In this document: in pieces, positions 32,545 through 42,700 of the stretch
How positions within the stretch are numbered: the first letter of the stretch is position 1
Layout of the letters: the number at the start of each line of letters is the position of its first letter
The notes under the pieces: generated by a model
What the model was told of the DNA's origin: nothing
Database searches by the model: none
The model's input: only the letters and a program-made list of their open reading frames with translations
DNA from: QHXQ01 sp036389395
Lineage (GTDB): Bacteria > Acidobacteriota > Blastocatellia > Pyrinomonadales > Pyrinomonadaceae
DNA length: 64,000 nucleotides
Direction of reading: 5' to 3'
Assembly: GCA_036389395.1 (NCBI GenBank)
Contig: DASVPY010000014.1
Span: forward strand, 1 to 64,000
Program-made: the position numbers and the translations under genes

Positions 32545-35040
32545 TCATTCCCCTAACGTGCCCAACGTCTGCCGGGCCTCTTCGACCTGGGCGGCGGTCA
32601 GCCCTCTGTCCGTGCCGAGTTGGACGGCCTGTTGGAGTTGCTGGCGCGCGTCCGACTTGCGCCCGGCCTTGGCGAGCGCGAGGCCGAGGTGGAGGCGGTA
32701 GACGGCGCTGTCGCCGCCGCGCGTCGTCGTCTGCTCCACGGCCTTCTGCAACTGCTCGACGGCCGCGCCGTAGATGCCCTTCTTGTAGTAGACCCAGCCG
32801 AGCGTGTCGGCGTAGCCCGGCTCGCCCGGATACTGGCGCACGACCTCCTGCGCGTAGCGCACCGCCTCGTCCAGATTGCCCTTGCCGTACTCGGCGTAGT
32901 TCCACGCGAGGTTGTTGCCGGCAATCGCTGCGATGGCGGGGTCGGGGTTGCGCGCGAGCGCGTCCTTGTAGGCCGCGACGGCCGCGTCGCGGTTGTTGCG
33001 CAGGTCTTCGACCATGCCGATCAGGGTGAAGGCCGCGGCGTCGTCCGTGTCGGGCGGGCGCGCGATGACGTTGCGGTACTCGGTCACGGCGCGGTCGGGC
33101 TGGCCCAGGTTGACGTAGAGCGCGGCGAGCGCCGTCAGCGCCGCCGGGTTGTTCGGGTCAAGCTCGATGGAGCGACGCAACTCGCGCTCGGCCCCTTGCG
33201 TGAACTGCGTCTTGCCGGCCTCGTCGCGCGCGCGCGCGGCCTGCGCCGCCTGCACGCCGTAGACCTGCGCCTTGAGGAAGTGCAGGCCCGCGCTGTCGCC
33301 GTGCGCGCCGAGCGCCTGATCGAGCCGCTGGTGCGCGCGGTCGGGCTGCCCCTGGGCGAGCGCGAGGTTGACCAGCCCGCCGAGGGCTTCGAGGTTCGCG
33401 CCGTCGATCTGGAGCGCGCGCTCGTAGAGTTGCTCGGCTTCGGCGGCCTTCTGCTCGGCGAGCGCGACGCCCGCGAGGTTGACGTAAGAGGCGGGCGCGT
33501 TGGGCGCGGCGTCGCGCGCGGCCGTGAAGTCGGCGCGGGCCGCGGCGAAGTCCTTCAGGCGCACCTCGGCCGCGGCGCGCGCCGTGTAAGCCTTGCTGCG
33601 CAACTCGACCGCCAGCTCCGGCGTCAACTGCGGGTCGGGCGTGCCGCGGCCCAGGATGTTGAGCATGTCGGTGGCGAGCTGCCGGGCCGTCTTCAACTGG
33701 TCGGCGGCGGTCGCCGGATCGGGCGCGTTCTCGGCGGCGCGCAGGGCGATCTGCGCCTGCAAGAGTTTGCCGGGCAGGTATTCGGGGTAATACTTTTCGA
33801 GGTCGCCCGCGTAGGAGCGCGCCTGCTCGATCTGCTTGAGACCGATCTGCGCCTGCGCCATGAAGTAGAGCGCCGTCTGATCGCGCGGCTCGGCCTTCAA
33901 GACCTGCGCCAAGTCTTCCGCCGCCTTGCGCGCCTCGTCTTCTTGCAGGTAGGCGCGGGCGCGCAGGCGCAGGGCTTGACCGTCGTTCGGGTTCTTGTCG
34001 AGCACGGCCTTGGCCTGCGCCTGCGCGCCGGCCACGTCGCCGCGTTGGAGCATGATCTCGCCGAGGCGGTAGCGGCCGCGCGTGTAGTCGGGCGCTTGCG
34101 CGACGATCTCTTGATAGACGCGCAGGGCGTCGGCGTCGCGCCCGATGGTCGAGTAGAAGTCGGCGAGCACGGCCCGGCCTTCGGGCCGCGCCTTGTCGAG
34201 ATCGGCCCAGGCCTTGACGACCTCCTCCGCCCGGTCGAACTGCTTGAGCGAGATGTAGAAGCTGGCGAGCGTGCGCCGCGCCTCGCGGTTGTCCGGCTCG
34301 ACTTCGACGGCCTTGCGCAGCTCGGCCTCGGCCTGCTCGTTCCGCTGCTGCTGCACGAGGAAGTAGCCGTACTGCATGTGCGCGAGCGCCGAGCGGTCGT
34401 TGGCGGCGAGCGCGCGTCGGTAGGTCGCCTCGGCGTTGCCGGCGTCGCCCGTCTGCCCGTAGAAGCGGGCGAGGCTCATCAGCGACTCGACGCGCTGCGG
34501 GTTGAGATCGACGGCGTGCTTGAGCGCGGCGAGCGCCTCGTCGCGCTTGCCGTCGGCGAAGAGGACGGCGGCGCGCAGGATGTGCCCTTCGATGTCGTCC
34601 GGGTACTTCCGCAAGACCTGGTCGGCGAGCTTCTGCGCGAGGTCGCGGAGCTGCTTGTCGCGGTTCAGGCCGTAGGCGGCCATGTAGTAGTTGCCGAGGT
34701 GCGTGGCGGCCTCGGGCTGCGTCAGGTCTTTGTCGAGATCGACGGCGCGCTTGAGTTCCTGGATGGCGGGGAGGATGTTGGTCTGCCCCTCGTAGGCCTG
34801 GGCCAAGCCCCAGTGGGCGGCGACGAGGTTGTCGTCGATCTGGATGGCGTTGCGGAACTCAAGCTCGGCCTCCGGGTACTTCTTCTCCTTGAGGTACTGC
34901 TGCCCGCGCGCGACGTGCGCGGCCTTGGCCTTTTCGGGGTTGGAGCAGGCGGCGCTGGCGAGCGCCAGCAGGAGGGCGGCGAGCAGGAGACAGATCAGAC
35001 CCCGGCGGGGGCCGGAGCGCGGGCACTCTGGGCGGTTCAT
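32545..35040 (-). CDS. TPR-repeat lipoprotein of the exosortase locus
   Basis: The ATG at 35040 gives 831 residues with a lipoprotein signal (LICLLLAALLLALASAAC, lipid Cys near residue 32). About twenty tetratricopeptide repeats follow without other domains, for example YLKEKKYPEAELEFRNAI and YRRALAANDRSALAHMQYGY. The frame is open 50 residues upstream but that part is Arg-rich and unlike a signal peptide. It resembles the PrsT-type TPR lipoproteins found with exosortase A. It may scaffold polymer assembly at the outer membrane. Confidence 0.9.
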   Translation of the reverse strand: MNRPECPRSGPRRGLICLLLAALLLALASAACSNPEKAKAAHVARGQQYLKEKKYPEAELEFRNAIQIDDNLVAAHWGLAQAYEGQTNILPAIQELKRAVDLDKDLTQPEAATHLGNYYMAAYGLNRDKQLRDLAQKLADQVLRKYPDDIEGHILRAAVLFADGKRDEALAALKHAVDLNPQRVESLMSLARFYGQTGDAGNAEATYRRALAANDRSALAHMQYGYFLVQQQRNEQAEAELRKAVEVEPDNREARRTLASFYISLKQFDRAEEVVKAWADLDKARPEGRAVLADFYSTIGRDADALRVYQEIVAQAPDYTRGRYRLGEIMLQRGDVAGAQAQAKAVLDKNPNDGQALRLRARAYLQEDEARKAAEDLAQVLKAEPRDQTALYFMAQAQIGLKQIEQARSYAGDLEKYYPEYLPGKLLQAQIALRAAENAPDPATAADQLKTARQLATDMLNILGRGTPDPQLTPELAVELRSKAYTARAAAEVRLKDFAAARADFTAARDAAPNAPASYVNLAGVALAEQKAAEAEQLYERALQIDGANLEALGGLVNLALAQGQPDRAHQRLDQALGAHGDSAGLHFLKAQVYGVQAAQAARARDEAGKTQFTQGAERELRRSIELDPNNPAALTALAALYVNLGQPDRAVTEYRNVIARPPDTDDAAAFTLIGMVEDLRNNRDAAVAAYKDALARNPDPAIAAIAGNNLAWNYAEYGKGNLDEAVRYAQEVVRQYPGEPGYADTLGWVYYKKGIYGAAVEQLQKAVEQTTTRGGDSAVYRLHLGLALAKAGRKSDARQQLQQAVQLGTDRGLTAAQVEEARQTLGTLGE

Positions 35041-35374
35041 CTTGGCTTCGAGACTCCTCGCCCGCGCCGTCGGCCTGACGAGCGACCGGGGCAACGGTCG
35101 CGCGGTCAGGGTTTGGGCGGCGCGTGGCTCTTCGTTTCTCCGAGTGATTCGGGGCCGGGCCGGGTTAATGCTTCTGCGGCGGCGCGGCACTTATACAGAC
35201 ACTGGCAATCGGACGCGACTTCCGCGCGCGGGGGCCGCCCCAAACGGCCCGCCCGGACGCGTCTCTTATGTTATCTCAAACCCCGCCCGGCGGGATCAAG
35301 TATTTCGTCCCAACTAATTTAGGACGAACGAACGGTCAGGCCGTGCCGACGGCGTTCGGCATATTTCGCCCCGA
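35041..35374. other. Spacer with a degenerate copy of the epsI tail
   Basis: This 334-base spacer lies between epsI and the TPR lipoprotein gene. A 29-base sequence at 35301-35329 is repeated with four differences at 35362-35390, where it encodes the last codons of epsI. The more distal copy would read ARPDRSFVLN-stop against APALPEFVPN-stop of epsI. The rest, including a slightly AT-richer part at 35180-35290, may hold the lipoprotein promoter; no confident boxes were found. Confidence 0.55.
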
Positions 35375-36028
35375 CTAATTCGGGACGAACTCAGGCAGCG
35401 CGGGCGCGGCCTGCGCGGCGAGGTCGGCCGCGAGTTTGAGCGCGTCCGCCTCGGAGCCGCGCACGGGCACCATGACGCGCACCATCGCGCCGTCGGAACG
35501 GCGGCGGCGCACGCTGTCCCAGACGGTGTAAATCTTGCCCCAGTATTCGCTCGCCACCGCGCGCCCGCGCCCCTGATACCAGTAGACCAACACCTGCCGG
35601 TTGTCGCCGCCGTGCTCGACGACGTAGCGGTTGGCCTCGATGGGCGGGCCACCCGCGGCGGGCTGGATCAGGATGCGGCCCGGCTCGCTCAAGACCCAGC
35701 CGGAGCCGGGCAGGCAGTTGAGCGGGCTGTGGTAGGTCGCGCCGTTGCGCTGCGTGGCGTAGAAGCCGACGTAGAAGTTGGCCGCCGCGCCGTCGGGCGT
35801 CGCGTAGTCGCGCACGAGGTAGTCGTCGGCGCGCAGGACGGCCTCGGTGGCGGCGTCGAGGCGCGTGTCCGCGCCGAGCTGCTGCCAGCGGCCGAGTTGC
35901 GCGGGGAAGCCGGCGAGCGGCCGGCGCGGCGCGTGCGCCTCGCCCGCGCGCTGCCAGCCGTTGATGACCAGCCCGCCCGCGAGCAGGAACGCGAACAAAG
36001 CCCAGAACTGCCAACGTGCCGTCTTCAT
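35375..36028 (-). CDS. epsI: EpsI family exosortase-associated protein
   Basis: The 217-residue protein has one N-terminal membrane helix (FWALFAFLLAGGLVINGW). The EpsI body contains the family marks VGFYATQRNGATYHSPLNCLPGSGW and VLVYWYQGRGRAVASEYWGK. EpsI is often fused to the C-terminus of exosortases; here it is a separate gene starting 3 bases after the exosortase stop. Its function in polymer or protein sorting is not settled. Confidence 0.92.
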   Translation of the reverse strand: MKTARWQFWALFAFLLAGGLVINGWQRAGEAHAPRRPLAGFPAQLGRWQQLGADTRLDAATEAVLRADDYLVRDYATPDGAAANFYVGFYATQRNGATYHSPLNCLPGSGWVLSEPGRILIQPAAGGPPIEANRYVVEHGGDNRQVLVYWYQGRGRAVASEYWGKIYTVWDSVRRRRSDGAMVRVMVPVRGSEADALKLAADLAAQAAPALPEFVPN

Positions 36029-36031
36029 CGC

Positions 36032-37057
36032 TCAGTCAGTCGCACTCAACTGCGCTGTCGCGGGCGCGTCTGTTGCCGGCGCGTCCGCCGTCGGCGCGGC
36101 CGTCACCGGCGCACTCTTCATTTTCGTCTGTCCGCGCCCGCGCCGCGCGAGGAGGTCGAGCAGCCAGCCGACGGCGAACAGCAGGAGGAACGCGACGACG
36201 TAGACGACCCAGCCCGAAAACTCGTGGAAGAAGCCGTCGGCGACCTGCGTCCCGTAGTAGCGCGCGAGGATGCCCGTGCCGCTCACGCGCGCCGCGTTCG
36301 TCACAATCGCGATGGGCACGGCCGACGCGACGATGATCGTAGCGCGCCAGAAACCGTAGCTGCGCAGCCCACGGAAGCGCCCGCCGCCGCCGCCCGTCGC
36401 GCGCGGGTGCGAGAAGTAGGCGTAGACCACTGCGAGCGTGATGAGCGTCATCAGCGAGCGGATGCCGCTGCACGCCTCGACCACTTCGAGCCGCTTGATC
36501 GACGTGCCGTTGAGCGGCATCAACTCGATCACGTTGCCCTCGCGCAGCACGGGGATGTTCACCAGCCGCATGGCCCAGACCGCGCAGCGCGACGCGAACA
36601 ACTGCAAAGGGAACGCGATCTGGTTGAAGATGATCGCCGGCACTGGGATCGCCAGCGCCAGCAAGGCCAGCGGCACGAGCACGAGCCGCAGGCAGCGCCA
36701 GCCCCAGAAGTAGACGACCACGCCCGCCAGCATCAGGACGAGCGAGCCGCGCTGCAAGAACAGTTCCGCCCCGGCCGTGCCGGCCCAGAGCGCGAGGAAC
36801 GCCGTGAGCACGAGCGCGCCGCCCCAGAGCGGCGCGGGCCGCTTGGGCGCGGCGGCGAAGTGGTCACGCTCAAGCCACAGGACGTAGCCGATGACGAAGG
36901 GGATGAGCAGCCCGTGCGAGTAGTTCTCGTCCGTCCACCACTGGTCGGCGAGTTTCGCCACGACGGCGGCGTAGGCGAGCGCGAGCGCCGCGCCGATGAG
37001 CGCGACGCGCCACCACGCGGCGACGTAGAAAGGCTTGGGGGCGTCTGTGTCTGGCAC
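36032..37057 (-). CDS. Exosortase (Xrt family transpeptidase)
   Basis: The 341-residue protein has about eight membrane helices. The exosortase catalytic residues are visible: Cys196 in VVEACSGIRSL, Arg257 in VTNAARVSGTG, and His278 in FFHEFSGW. Exosortases cut PEP-CTERM proteins and probably join them to a surface polymer. The C-terminal 45 residues are a soluble Ala/Pro/Thr-rich tail. The start is a GTG at 37057 without clear ribosome binding site. The PEP-CTERM protein at 1482-2120 is a likely substrate. Confidence 0.93.
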   Translation of the reverse strand: MPDTDAPKPFYVAAWWRVALIGAALALAYAAVVAKLADQWWTDENYSHGLLIPFVIGYVLWLERDHFAAAPKRPAPLWGGALVLTAFLALWAGTAGAELFLQRGSLVLMLAGVVVYFWGWRCLRLVLVPLALLALAIPVPAIIFNQIAFPLQLFASRCAVWAMRLVNIPVLREGNVIELMPLNGTSIKRLEVVEACSGIRSLMTLITLAVVYAYFSHPRATGGGGGRFRGLRSYGFWRATIIVASAVPIAIVTNAARVSGTGILARYYGTQVADGFFHEFSGWVVYVVAFLLLFAVGWLLDLLARRGRGQTKMKSAPVTAAPTADAPATDAPATAQLSATD

Positions 37058-37178
37058 TGCTTCGGGTTGGAGTTAAACGGGTGTGCGCGGCGGTCGCCTG
37101 CGACCTCTCGCTCAAGGAGGGCGGCCCACACGGCCGCCCGGCCCTTTTGAGTGTAGCCCACCGCCCGCGGGCCGAGCA

Positions 37179-37318
37179 ATAGGAAAAGGCGCAGGGCGAA
37201 AGGCGCAGGGCGAAAGTTCGGACACGCCTGCGGCGTGACTAAAACAGATATATCTGAAAAAGTTCAGCGCGCAGCGCTGTCCGCACTTTCCCCCTTCGCC
37301 TTTCGCCCTTCCCCTTTA
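37179..37318. repeat. GGGCGAAA tandem-repeat hairpin
   Basis: The left part (37183-37215) has GGCGCAGGGCGAAA units and the right part (37285-37318) has the inverse, CGCCTTTCGCCCTTCCCCTT. An AT-rich loop with AGATATATCT lies between. It lies directly after the stop of wecB. Confidence 0.75.
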
Positions 37319-38401
37319 CAGGAGCGCGTTGAGGATGCGGTCGGCTGCCTGGCCGTCCCAGAGCGGGGGGCGGCCGGCGGGCGGGTTGGCTAAAACTTCT
37401 GCGGCGGCGGCGAGGACGCGCGCCGGGTCTGTGCCGACGACGCGGTTCGTGCCGTGGGTGACGGTGATGGGGCGCTCGGTCTGCTCGCGCAGGGTCAGGC
37501 AGGGGATGTCGAGCGCGGTCGTCTCCTCCTGCAAGCCGCCGGAGTCGGTCAGCACGAGCCGCGCGCCGCTCATCAGGCGCAGGAAATCCAGGTAGCCCAG
37601 CGGCTCGCTCAACTGCAACTGCGGCGCGCGCTCACGCAACCCCGCGAGCAGCCCGAACTCTTCCAGGCGCGCGCGCGTGCGCGGGTGCGCGGGGAGGACG
37701 ACGGGCAGACGCGCGCTCAAAGTTTCGAGCGCGCCGAGGATCGAGGTGAGCGCCGCGCGCTCGTCCACGTTCACGGGCCGGTGCAAGGTGACGACGGCGT
37801 ACGCGCGCCCGGCGACGCCCAGCCGCTCGCGCACCGTCGAGCGCCGCGCTTCTTCGAGGTGTTCGTAGAGCGAGTCGATCATCACGTTGCCGACGAGGCG
37901 TATGCGCGCGGGCGGGATGCCTTCGGCAAGCAGGTTCTCGTCGGCGTCGGGCGAGGGCGTGAGCAACAGGTCGGCGAGTTGATCCGTGAGCAGGCGGTTC
38001 AACTCTTCGGGCATCGTGCGGTCGCGGCTGCGCAGACCGGCTTCGACGTGCGCGACCGGCACGCCCAGCTTCGCGCCGACGAGCGCGCACGCCAGCGTCG
38101 AGTTCACGTCGCCGACGACCACGATCCAGTCGGGTCGTTGTTCGACGACGACCGGCTCGAAGCGGAGCATGACGTTGGCGGTCTGCGCGGCGTGCGACGC
38201 GGAGCCGACGCCGAGGTGTACGTCCGGCTCCGGCAGACGCAGGTCGCGGAAGAAGGCGGCGGACATCTGCGCGTCGTAGTGCTGCCCGGTGTGGACGACG
38301 ACCGGCGCGAACTCGCGCGCCCGCCGCCGCATCGCGGCCACAATCGGCGCGACCTTCATAAAGTTCGGCCGCGCGCCCACGACGTTAATGACCTTGAGCA
38401 T
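37316..38401 (-). CDS. wecB: UDP-N-acetylglucosamine 2-epimerase (non-hydrolysing)
   Basis: The 361-residue enzyme interconverts UDP-GlcNAc and UDP-ManNAc, supplying ManNAc-type sugars for surface polymers. Family marks are VINVVGARPNFMKVAP, VVHTGQHYDAQMS, VVVGDVNSTLA, VPVAHVEAGLRSRD, MPEELNRLLTDQLAD, TDSGGLQEET, LREQTERPITVTHGTN and a P-x-L-W-D-G-Q-A end. It is the first gene of the exosortase/exopolysaccharide cluster on the minus strand. A strong hairpin separates it from the gene upstream. Confidence 0.96.
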   Translation of the reverse strand: MLKVINVVGARPNFMKVAPIVAAMRRRAREFAPVVVHTGQHYDAQMSAAFFRDLRLPEPDVHLGVGSASHAAQTANVMLRFEPVVVEQRPDWIVVVGDVNSTLACALVGAKLGVPVAHVEAGLRSRDRTMPEELNRLLTDQLADLLLTPSPDADENLLAEGIPPARIRLVGNVMIDSLYEHLEEARRSTVRERLGVAGRAYAVVTLHRPVNVDERAALTSILGALETLSARLPVVLPAHPRTRARLEEFGLLAGLRERAPQLQLSEPLGYLDFLRLMSGARLVLTDSGGLQEETTALDIPCLTLREQTERPITVTHGTNRVVGTDPARVLAAAAEVLANPPAGRPPLWDGQAADRILNALL

Positions 38402-38441
38402 GACTGGCAGGCCCGGCGAGGCCGCGAACGACGCCTAAACG

Positions 38442-38469
38442 AAAGGCGGCGCGTCAGCGCGCCGCCTTT
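38442..38469. terminator. Bidirectional intrinsic terminator
   Basis: The 12-base arms AAAGGCGGCGCG (38442-38453) and CGCGCCGCCTTT (38458-38469) enclose a TCAG loop. On the minus strand it is followed by TTTCGTTTAG. It would end transcription of the small gene at 38582-38797 before wecB. Confidence 0.82.
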
Positions 38470-38581
38470 GCACCTTACCACCTTGTCTTCTTCGCGCGCC
38501 CGTCCGGTCGCAGCAGCGACGGAGAGCCGTGGGCGGGGAAGCGCAAGCGCCGCCCGCCCTGAACCGACGATTACGAGCCGG

Positions 38582-38797
38582 CTACGCCTTCTTAGCCTTC
38601 TTGGGCCGCTCCGCCGGCGCGCGCCCCTCGACCAGCATGTCGGTTATCTCAAGCACGTCTTTCGGCGTAGGCCGGTAATAGATCGTCGTCTTGCCGAGTG
38701 ACTTGGGCTTAAAGCCGGCGTCGATGAAGGACTGCGTAGTCTCGTCGGCCTCGTCTCGCACGGCCGCCCGCTTCTCGGCGGTTGCTTTGTTGGGCAT
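38582..38797 (-). CDS. Small basic protein of unknown function
   Basis: This 71-residue protein starts MPNKATAEKRAAVRDEADET and ends in a Lys/Ala-rich tail (PKKAKKA). The middle TTIYYRPTPKDVLEITDMLVEG looks folded. The ATG at 38797 lies one base after the stop of the GAF gene, with GAGAGGAG upstream, so the two are co-translated; a GTG four codons earlier is too close to that site. It has no recognised domain. It could be a regulator partner of the GAF protein. Confidence 0.7.
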   Translation of the reverse strand: MPNKATAEKRAAVRDEADETTQSFIDAGFKPKSLGKTTIYYRPTPKDVLEITDMLVEGRAPAERPKKAKKA

Positions 38798-38798
38798 G

Positions 38799-39500
38799 TT
38801 AGTTCTCACTCCTCTCCGGCCTTGGTAAAAACTCCGCGAACGGTGACGAGAGCGACTCCACCAGTTCGACCTTCTGACCGTCGAAGGCCTTCGGCGCCTT
38901 CGCGTCCAGACTCAGCACCGCAAGGACCTCGCCCCGGAACGTGACGGGAACGCAGAGATAAGCACCGCGCCTCTTGCGTTGCTTGGCCTCCGTATCTGAG
39001 AAGCCCAATTCTAGCATGCCTTGGATGAAGTCACTATCAGTGTAGTTAGCCCACGTAGCCCCTTCCTCCCGATAACACTGCCCGGCCAGTCCCTGGTCTA
39101 CACTCATGCTGAACGTGCCGGGGTCGTGCGCGCCATCGTTAGCCCAACGCGCAACCTGCTCCAGGCGCGGCGGGTTGTGCCTCCGGTTTACCCGGAAGAG
39201 TGTGACCCGCAGATCGTCAGCCTTGTTCATGTTCATCTTACTAAGAACCCGGTGCACCATCCTGGCGAGCGCCTCCAGAGTGCGCACGCGCTCCCGCTGC
39301 GCTTCGGACTTGATCTGGAAAAGAGCCGTCACCAGTGGGCCGACCGTCAAGAGCAAGACCCCCGAGACGAGGAGCGCCACCGCCGTCCGGGTGTAATCGC
39401 TCCAGCCGTACCAGCCCGCTAACCCCAACGCAACCGTCCCCAGCGCGTTGGCCGCCGCGGATAGGAGGACTGCGTCTCGCTGCCTGATCTCGCGTCCCAT
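38799..39500 (-). CDS. Membrane-anchored GAF-domain sensor-like protein
   Basis: The 233-residue protein has two N-terminal membrane helices (about 12-32 and 38-60), then a coiled linker. A GAF-type domain follows at about 80-225 (SVDQGLAGQCYREEGATWANY, RRGAYLCVPVTFRGEVLAVLSLDAK). No kinase, cyclase or other output domain follows, so signalling must go through a partner, perhaps the small protein next to it. Its codon use is somewhat less GC-biased than its neighbours, hinting at transfer. Confidence 0.75.
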   Translation of the reverse strand: MGREIRQRDAVLLSAAANALGTVALGLAGWYGWSDYTRTAVALLVSGVLLLTVGPLVTALFQIKSEAQRERVRTLEALARMVHRVLSKMNMNKADDLRVTLFRVNRRHNPPRLEQVARWANDGAHDPGTFSMSVDQGLAGQCYREEGATWANYTDSDFIQGMLELGFSDTEAKQRKRRGAYLCVPVTFRGEVLAVLSLDAKAPKAFDGQKVELVESLSSPFAEFLPRPERSEN

Positions 39501-39741
39501 TCAGAGTTGAGGTCATGGCACTTTTAAAGAGCGACGGGTGTGCCAGAGGACGCCATTCAAGATACACTAACCGGCGCACCCTATAACACTTCCCTTAACC
39601 TTGTCAATGCGTAACTTACGAGGGCCGGAGGGCGAACGGTTTGCCGCCGTCGGAAGGCGATCCAGCCACCCCGGCTCCGGCTTCTCGGCACGAAACGGAG
39701 CAGCCGGCGCACGTTTTGGATTGCGATTACATAATCAAAAA

Positions 39742-39772
39742 GCCTCCGCGCGACGGCGAGTCGCGCGGAGGC
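39742..39772 (-). terminator. Intrinsic terminator of the beta-helix gene
   Basis: The 13-base arms 39742-39754 (GCCTCCGCGCGAC) and 39760-39772 flank a 5-base loop. On the minus strand it is followed by TTTTTG. It starts two bases after the stop codon at 39775. Confidence 0.9.
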
Positions 39773-39774
39773 TA

Positions 39775-42700
39775 TTAACGTACCGTCACCGTGACGGTGT
39801 TGGTGCGCTGGTTGGCGACGATGAGCGTCAGTTGCACCGCGCCCGCGCCGCGCAGTTGCGCGGAGAGCACGACGCCCACCTGATCCAGCCCGGCGAGCGT
39901 GCCCGTCGCGCCCGCGAACTCGACGGGCAGTTGGAAGACGCGCCCGTCGCCCGTGCGCGCTTCGACCGCGACGCGCTCGGCGAAGTTCGCGCGCGATGCG
40001 CCGCCGCCGAGCGGCACGTCGTTCGACACGTCCGTGTTGAGCGCCGGGTCGCCGCTCACGCCCGTGGCGAAGAGCACGACGCGCGTCCGCTTGTCCGCGC
40101 CGAACTGTAACTGCGTGTCCACGTCGAAGCCGCCGTAGCCCGTCATGGCGTTCGGGCCGAAGGCGAGCGCCGCGCCCGCGCCGCTGCCGTCGAAGGTGAA
40201 CAGCCCGGCGGCGTGCGCCGCGACGACGACCGTGCCGCGCGAGACGTAGCCCTCCTGCGACGTGACGATCAACTCGACCTCGCCCGCCGGCACGTCCGCC
40301 GGCACGCAGAAGCCGACGCGCGCGGGCGAGACGTAGACGAGCGGCGCGACGCGCCCCGCGATGGTCACGCTCGCGCCCGCCAACTCGAACGGCAGCAAGC
40401 CCGGCGCGGGTCGCTCGGCGGCGGCACTCGTCATGGCGAGCGGACTCTGCGTCGCGTCGCCCGTGATGATGCCGAGGCTGAGCGGACTGAGGACGGGCGC
40501 GCGGGTCGCCTGCGAAAGTGTCAGGGCCTGCCCGACGACGGGCGGCGGCACGGCCGCGGGCGCGTGGTTATTGTCGCCCGCGGCGGGCTGCGCGGAGTTG
40601 AGTTGCAGCAGGTCGCGCGCCTGCGCGAGCCTGATGGCGGCGACCTGCAAGCGCGTCTGCACGGCGGCGTCGAGCTGCTGCGCGGCGAGCGCGCCGGCCG
40701 CGCGCGCGAAGTAGAACGCCACGCGCAAGGCCGCATCAACCTGGTCGGCCGCCGCGACGCGGGCGCGCTCGGTCTGGAAGACGGCGTAAGCCTGCTCGAT
40801 CTGGCTGGCGAGCGCGTTGGCCTGCGCGGCCGAAGCGCCGGGCGCGGCGGCGAGCGTCGCGGCCTGCGTGTAGGCGGCCGCGACGAGCGCGGTCGAAGCG
40901 AGCGCGGGCGCGGGCGTCGGCGTGGGCGTCGGCGTCGGCGTGGGCGTGGGCGTCGCCTGCGTCGCGGCGGACTTGCCGGCCCTGTCCCACGTCGCGCGCC
41001 CGCCGTAGAGCGTGAAGGCCATGCCGTCGAGCGTCTTGCCTTCGAGGTTGACCAAGCTGGCCGGCACTTCGAGGCGCACCCACTGGCCGGCGGCGGGCAG
41101 CGCGCCCATGTAGCGCCGGCTGCCGGTGTTGTCCATGCCCCAGTTGATCTCGTTCGCGCCCCAGTAGGCGCGGTGCTCCCAGCTCCCGTTCTCGAACCAC
41201 TGCAACATGATCTGGTTCGGCAGGTGCGCCGGGTCGAGGTAGACGTAGGCGATGAGCTTGTCGCCGGTGTTGACGGAGAGCGTGACGGCGGCGTAGCGGA
41301 AGTAGTGCTGGTGCAGCCCCGCGTAGAGGTTCGACTGGTGCGCGAGCTGACCGGAGAACGAAGCCGGACTCGATGTCCAGAACCAACTGTCGTCCTCCAC
41401 GGACTGCACCGCGCCGGCCGGCACGCGGCCTTCGACCCAGGCCACGTCGCCGGTCTGACCCGGCGCGGGCGCGGGCGTCGGCGTGGCGGTCGGCGTGGGC
41501 GTGGGCGTCGGGGTCGGGGTCGGCGTGACGGTGAAGCCGCCGATGGCCGCTTCGATGGCGTCAATGTCTGCGCCGGGGTTCGCGCCGTCGGTCGCGCGGC
41601 CGGTGTAGGGGCTGGACGGGGCGAGCCGGTAGTTGCCGCTGCCGTAGGCGACGAAGCCGACGGCCGAGACGCTCGCGGCGAAGAAGTTGTCGGCCGGGTA
41701 GTTGGTCGGCGTCCAGGGGCAGACGATGACGTTGCGCGCCATGACGCCCTGCGGGTCGTAGAGGTTGAGCGCCGTCGTGCCCTCGCCGGAGCCGTCGCCG
41801 AAGAAGCCGTACTCGTTCTTCCAGACGATGTTGTTGCGGAAGACGAAGCCGTCGTTCGTGAAGCCGTGCACCGTGCCGCCGCCCGCCTCGGGGAAGTCCG
41901 AGAAATAACCGAGCGCCATGAAGCCGGTCTGGAAGACCGTGTTGTGCTCGACGACGAGGTTCGTGCTCGACGTGTAGAGCAGGAACGCGCCGCGCCCGCC
42001 GTAGGCCGGGCCGTTGATGTCCTCGAAGACGTTGTTGCGGATCGTGATGTTCGCGCCGCGTAAGGAGGGCGCGTTGTTGTCGCGGTTGAGCACGTGGAGG
42101 CCGGAGGCGGCGTGGCGCACGATGTTGTTGGCGAAGGTCACGTCGCGCAGCGTGCCCCAGGGGACGAGGCCGTCGTCGTTGCGCAAGCTGAACATGAGGG
42201 CGAAGCCTTCCTGCCCGTCCTGCCAGCAGTTCTCAAGCACGTTGCCTTCGATGACGACGCGCTCGGCGCGCTTCAGTTCCAATAGGTTCTTGACCGTCCA
42301 GACGCCGCGCCACGTCGGCGGCTTGTAGATGTAGTTGCGGCGAATCTCGATGTCGGCCGGGTTGAGGCCCGCGATGTAGCCGGGCGCGCCGCCGAACATG
42401 ACGTTCTCGCCCGCGCCTTCGAGGTAGTTGTTGATGAGGTGGAACGGGCCGGGGCCGTTCCAGCCGCAGACGGCCTGCGTGTCCTGCCCCGCGCCTTTGA
42501 AGTCCGAGAGGTACGAGTTGATGATCGAGGTCTCGCCGCTGTTCAAGGCGACGCCGCGCTTGAGGGCCGTGGTCGGCTCGCCGTGCATGTAGCAGCGGTC
42601 GAAGGTGAGGTGGTGCGGGACTTCTGCGAGCGTGTCCTGCGCGCTCGTGCCGTCGCCCAACTGGAGCAGGTCGCCGACCATGGCGGTCGGCGTCACCTTG

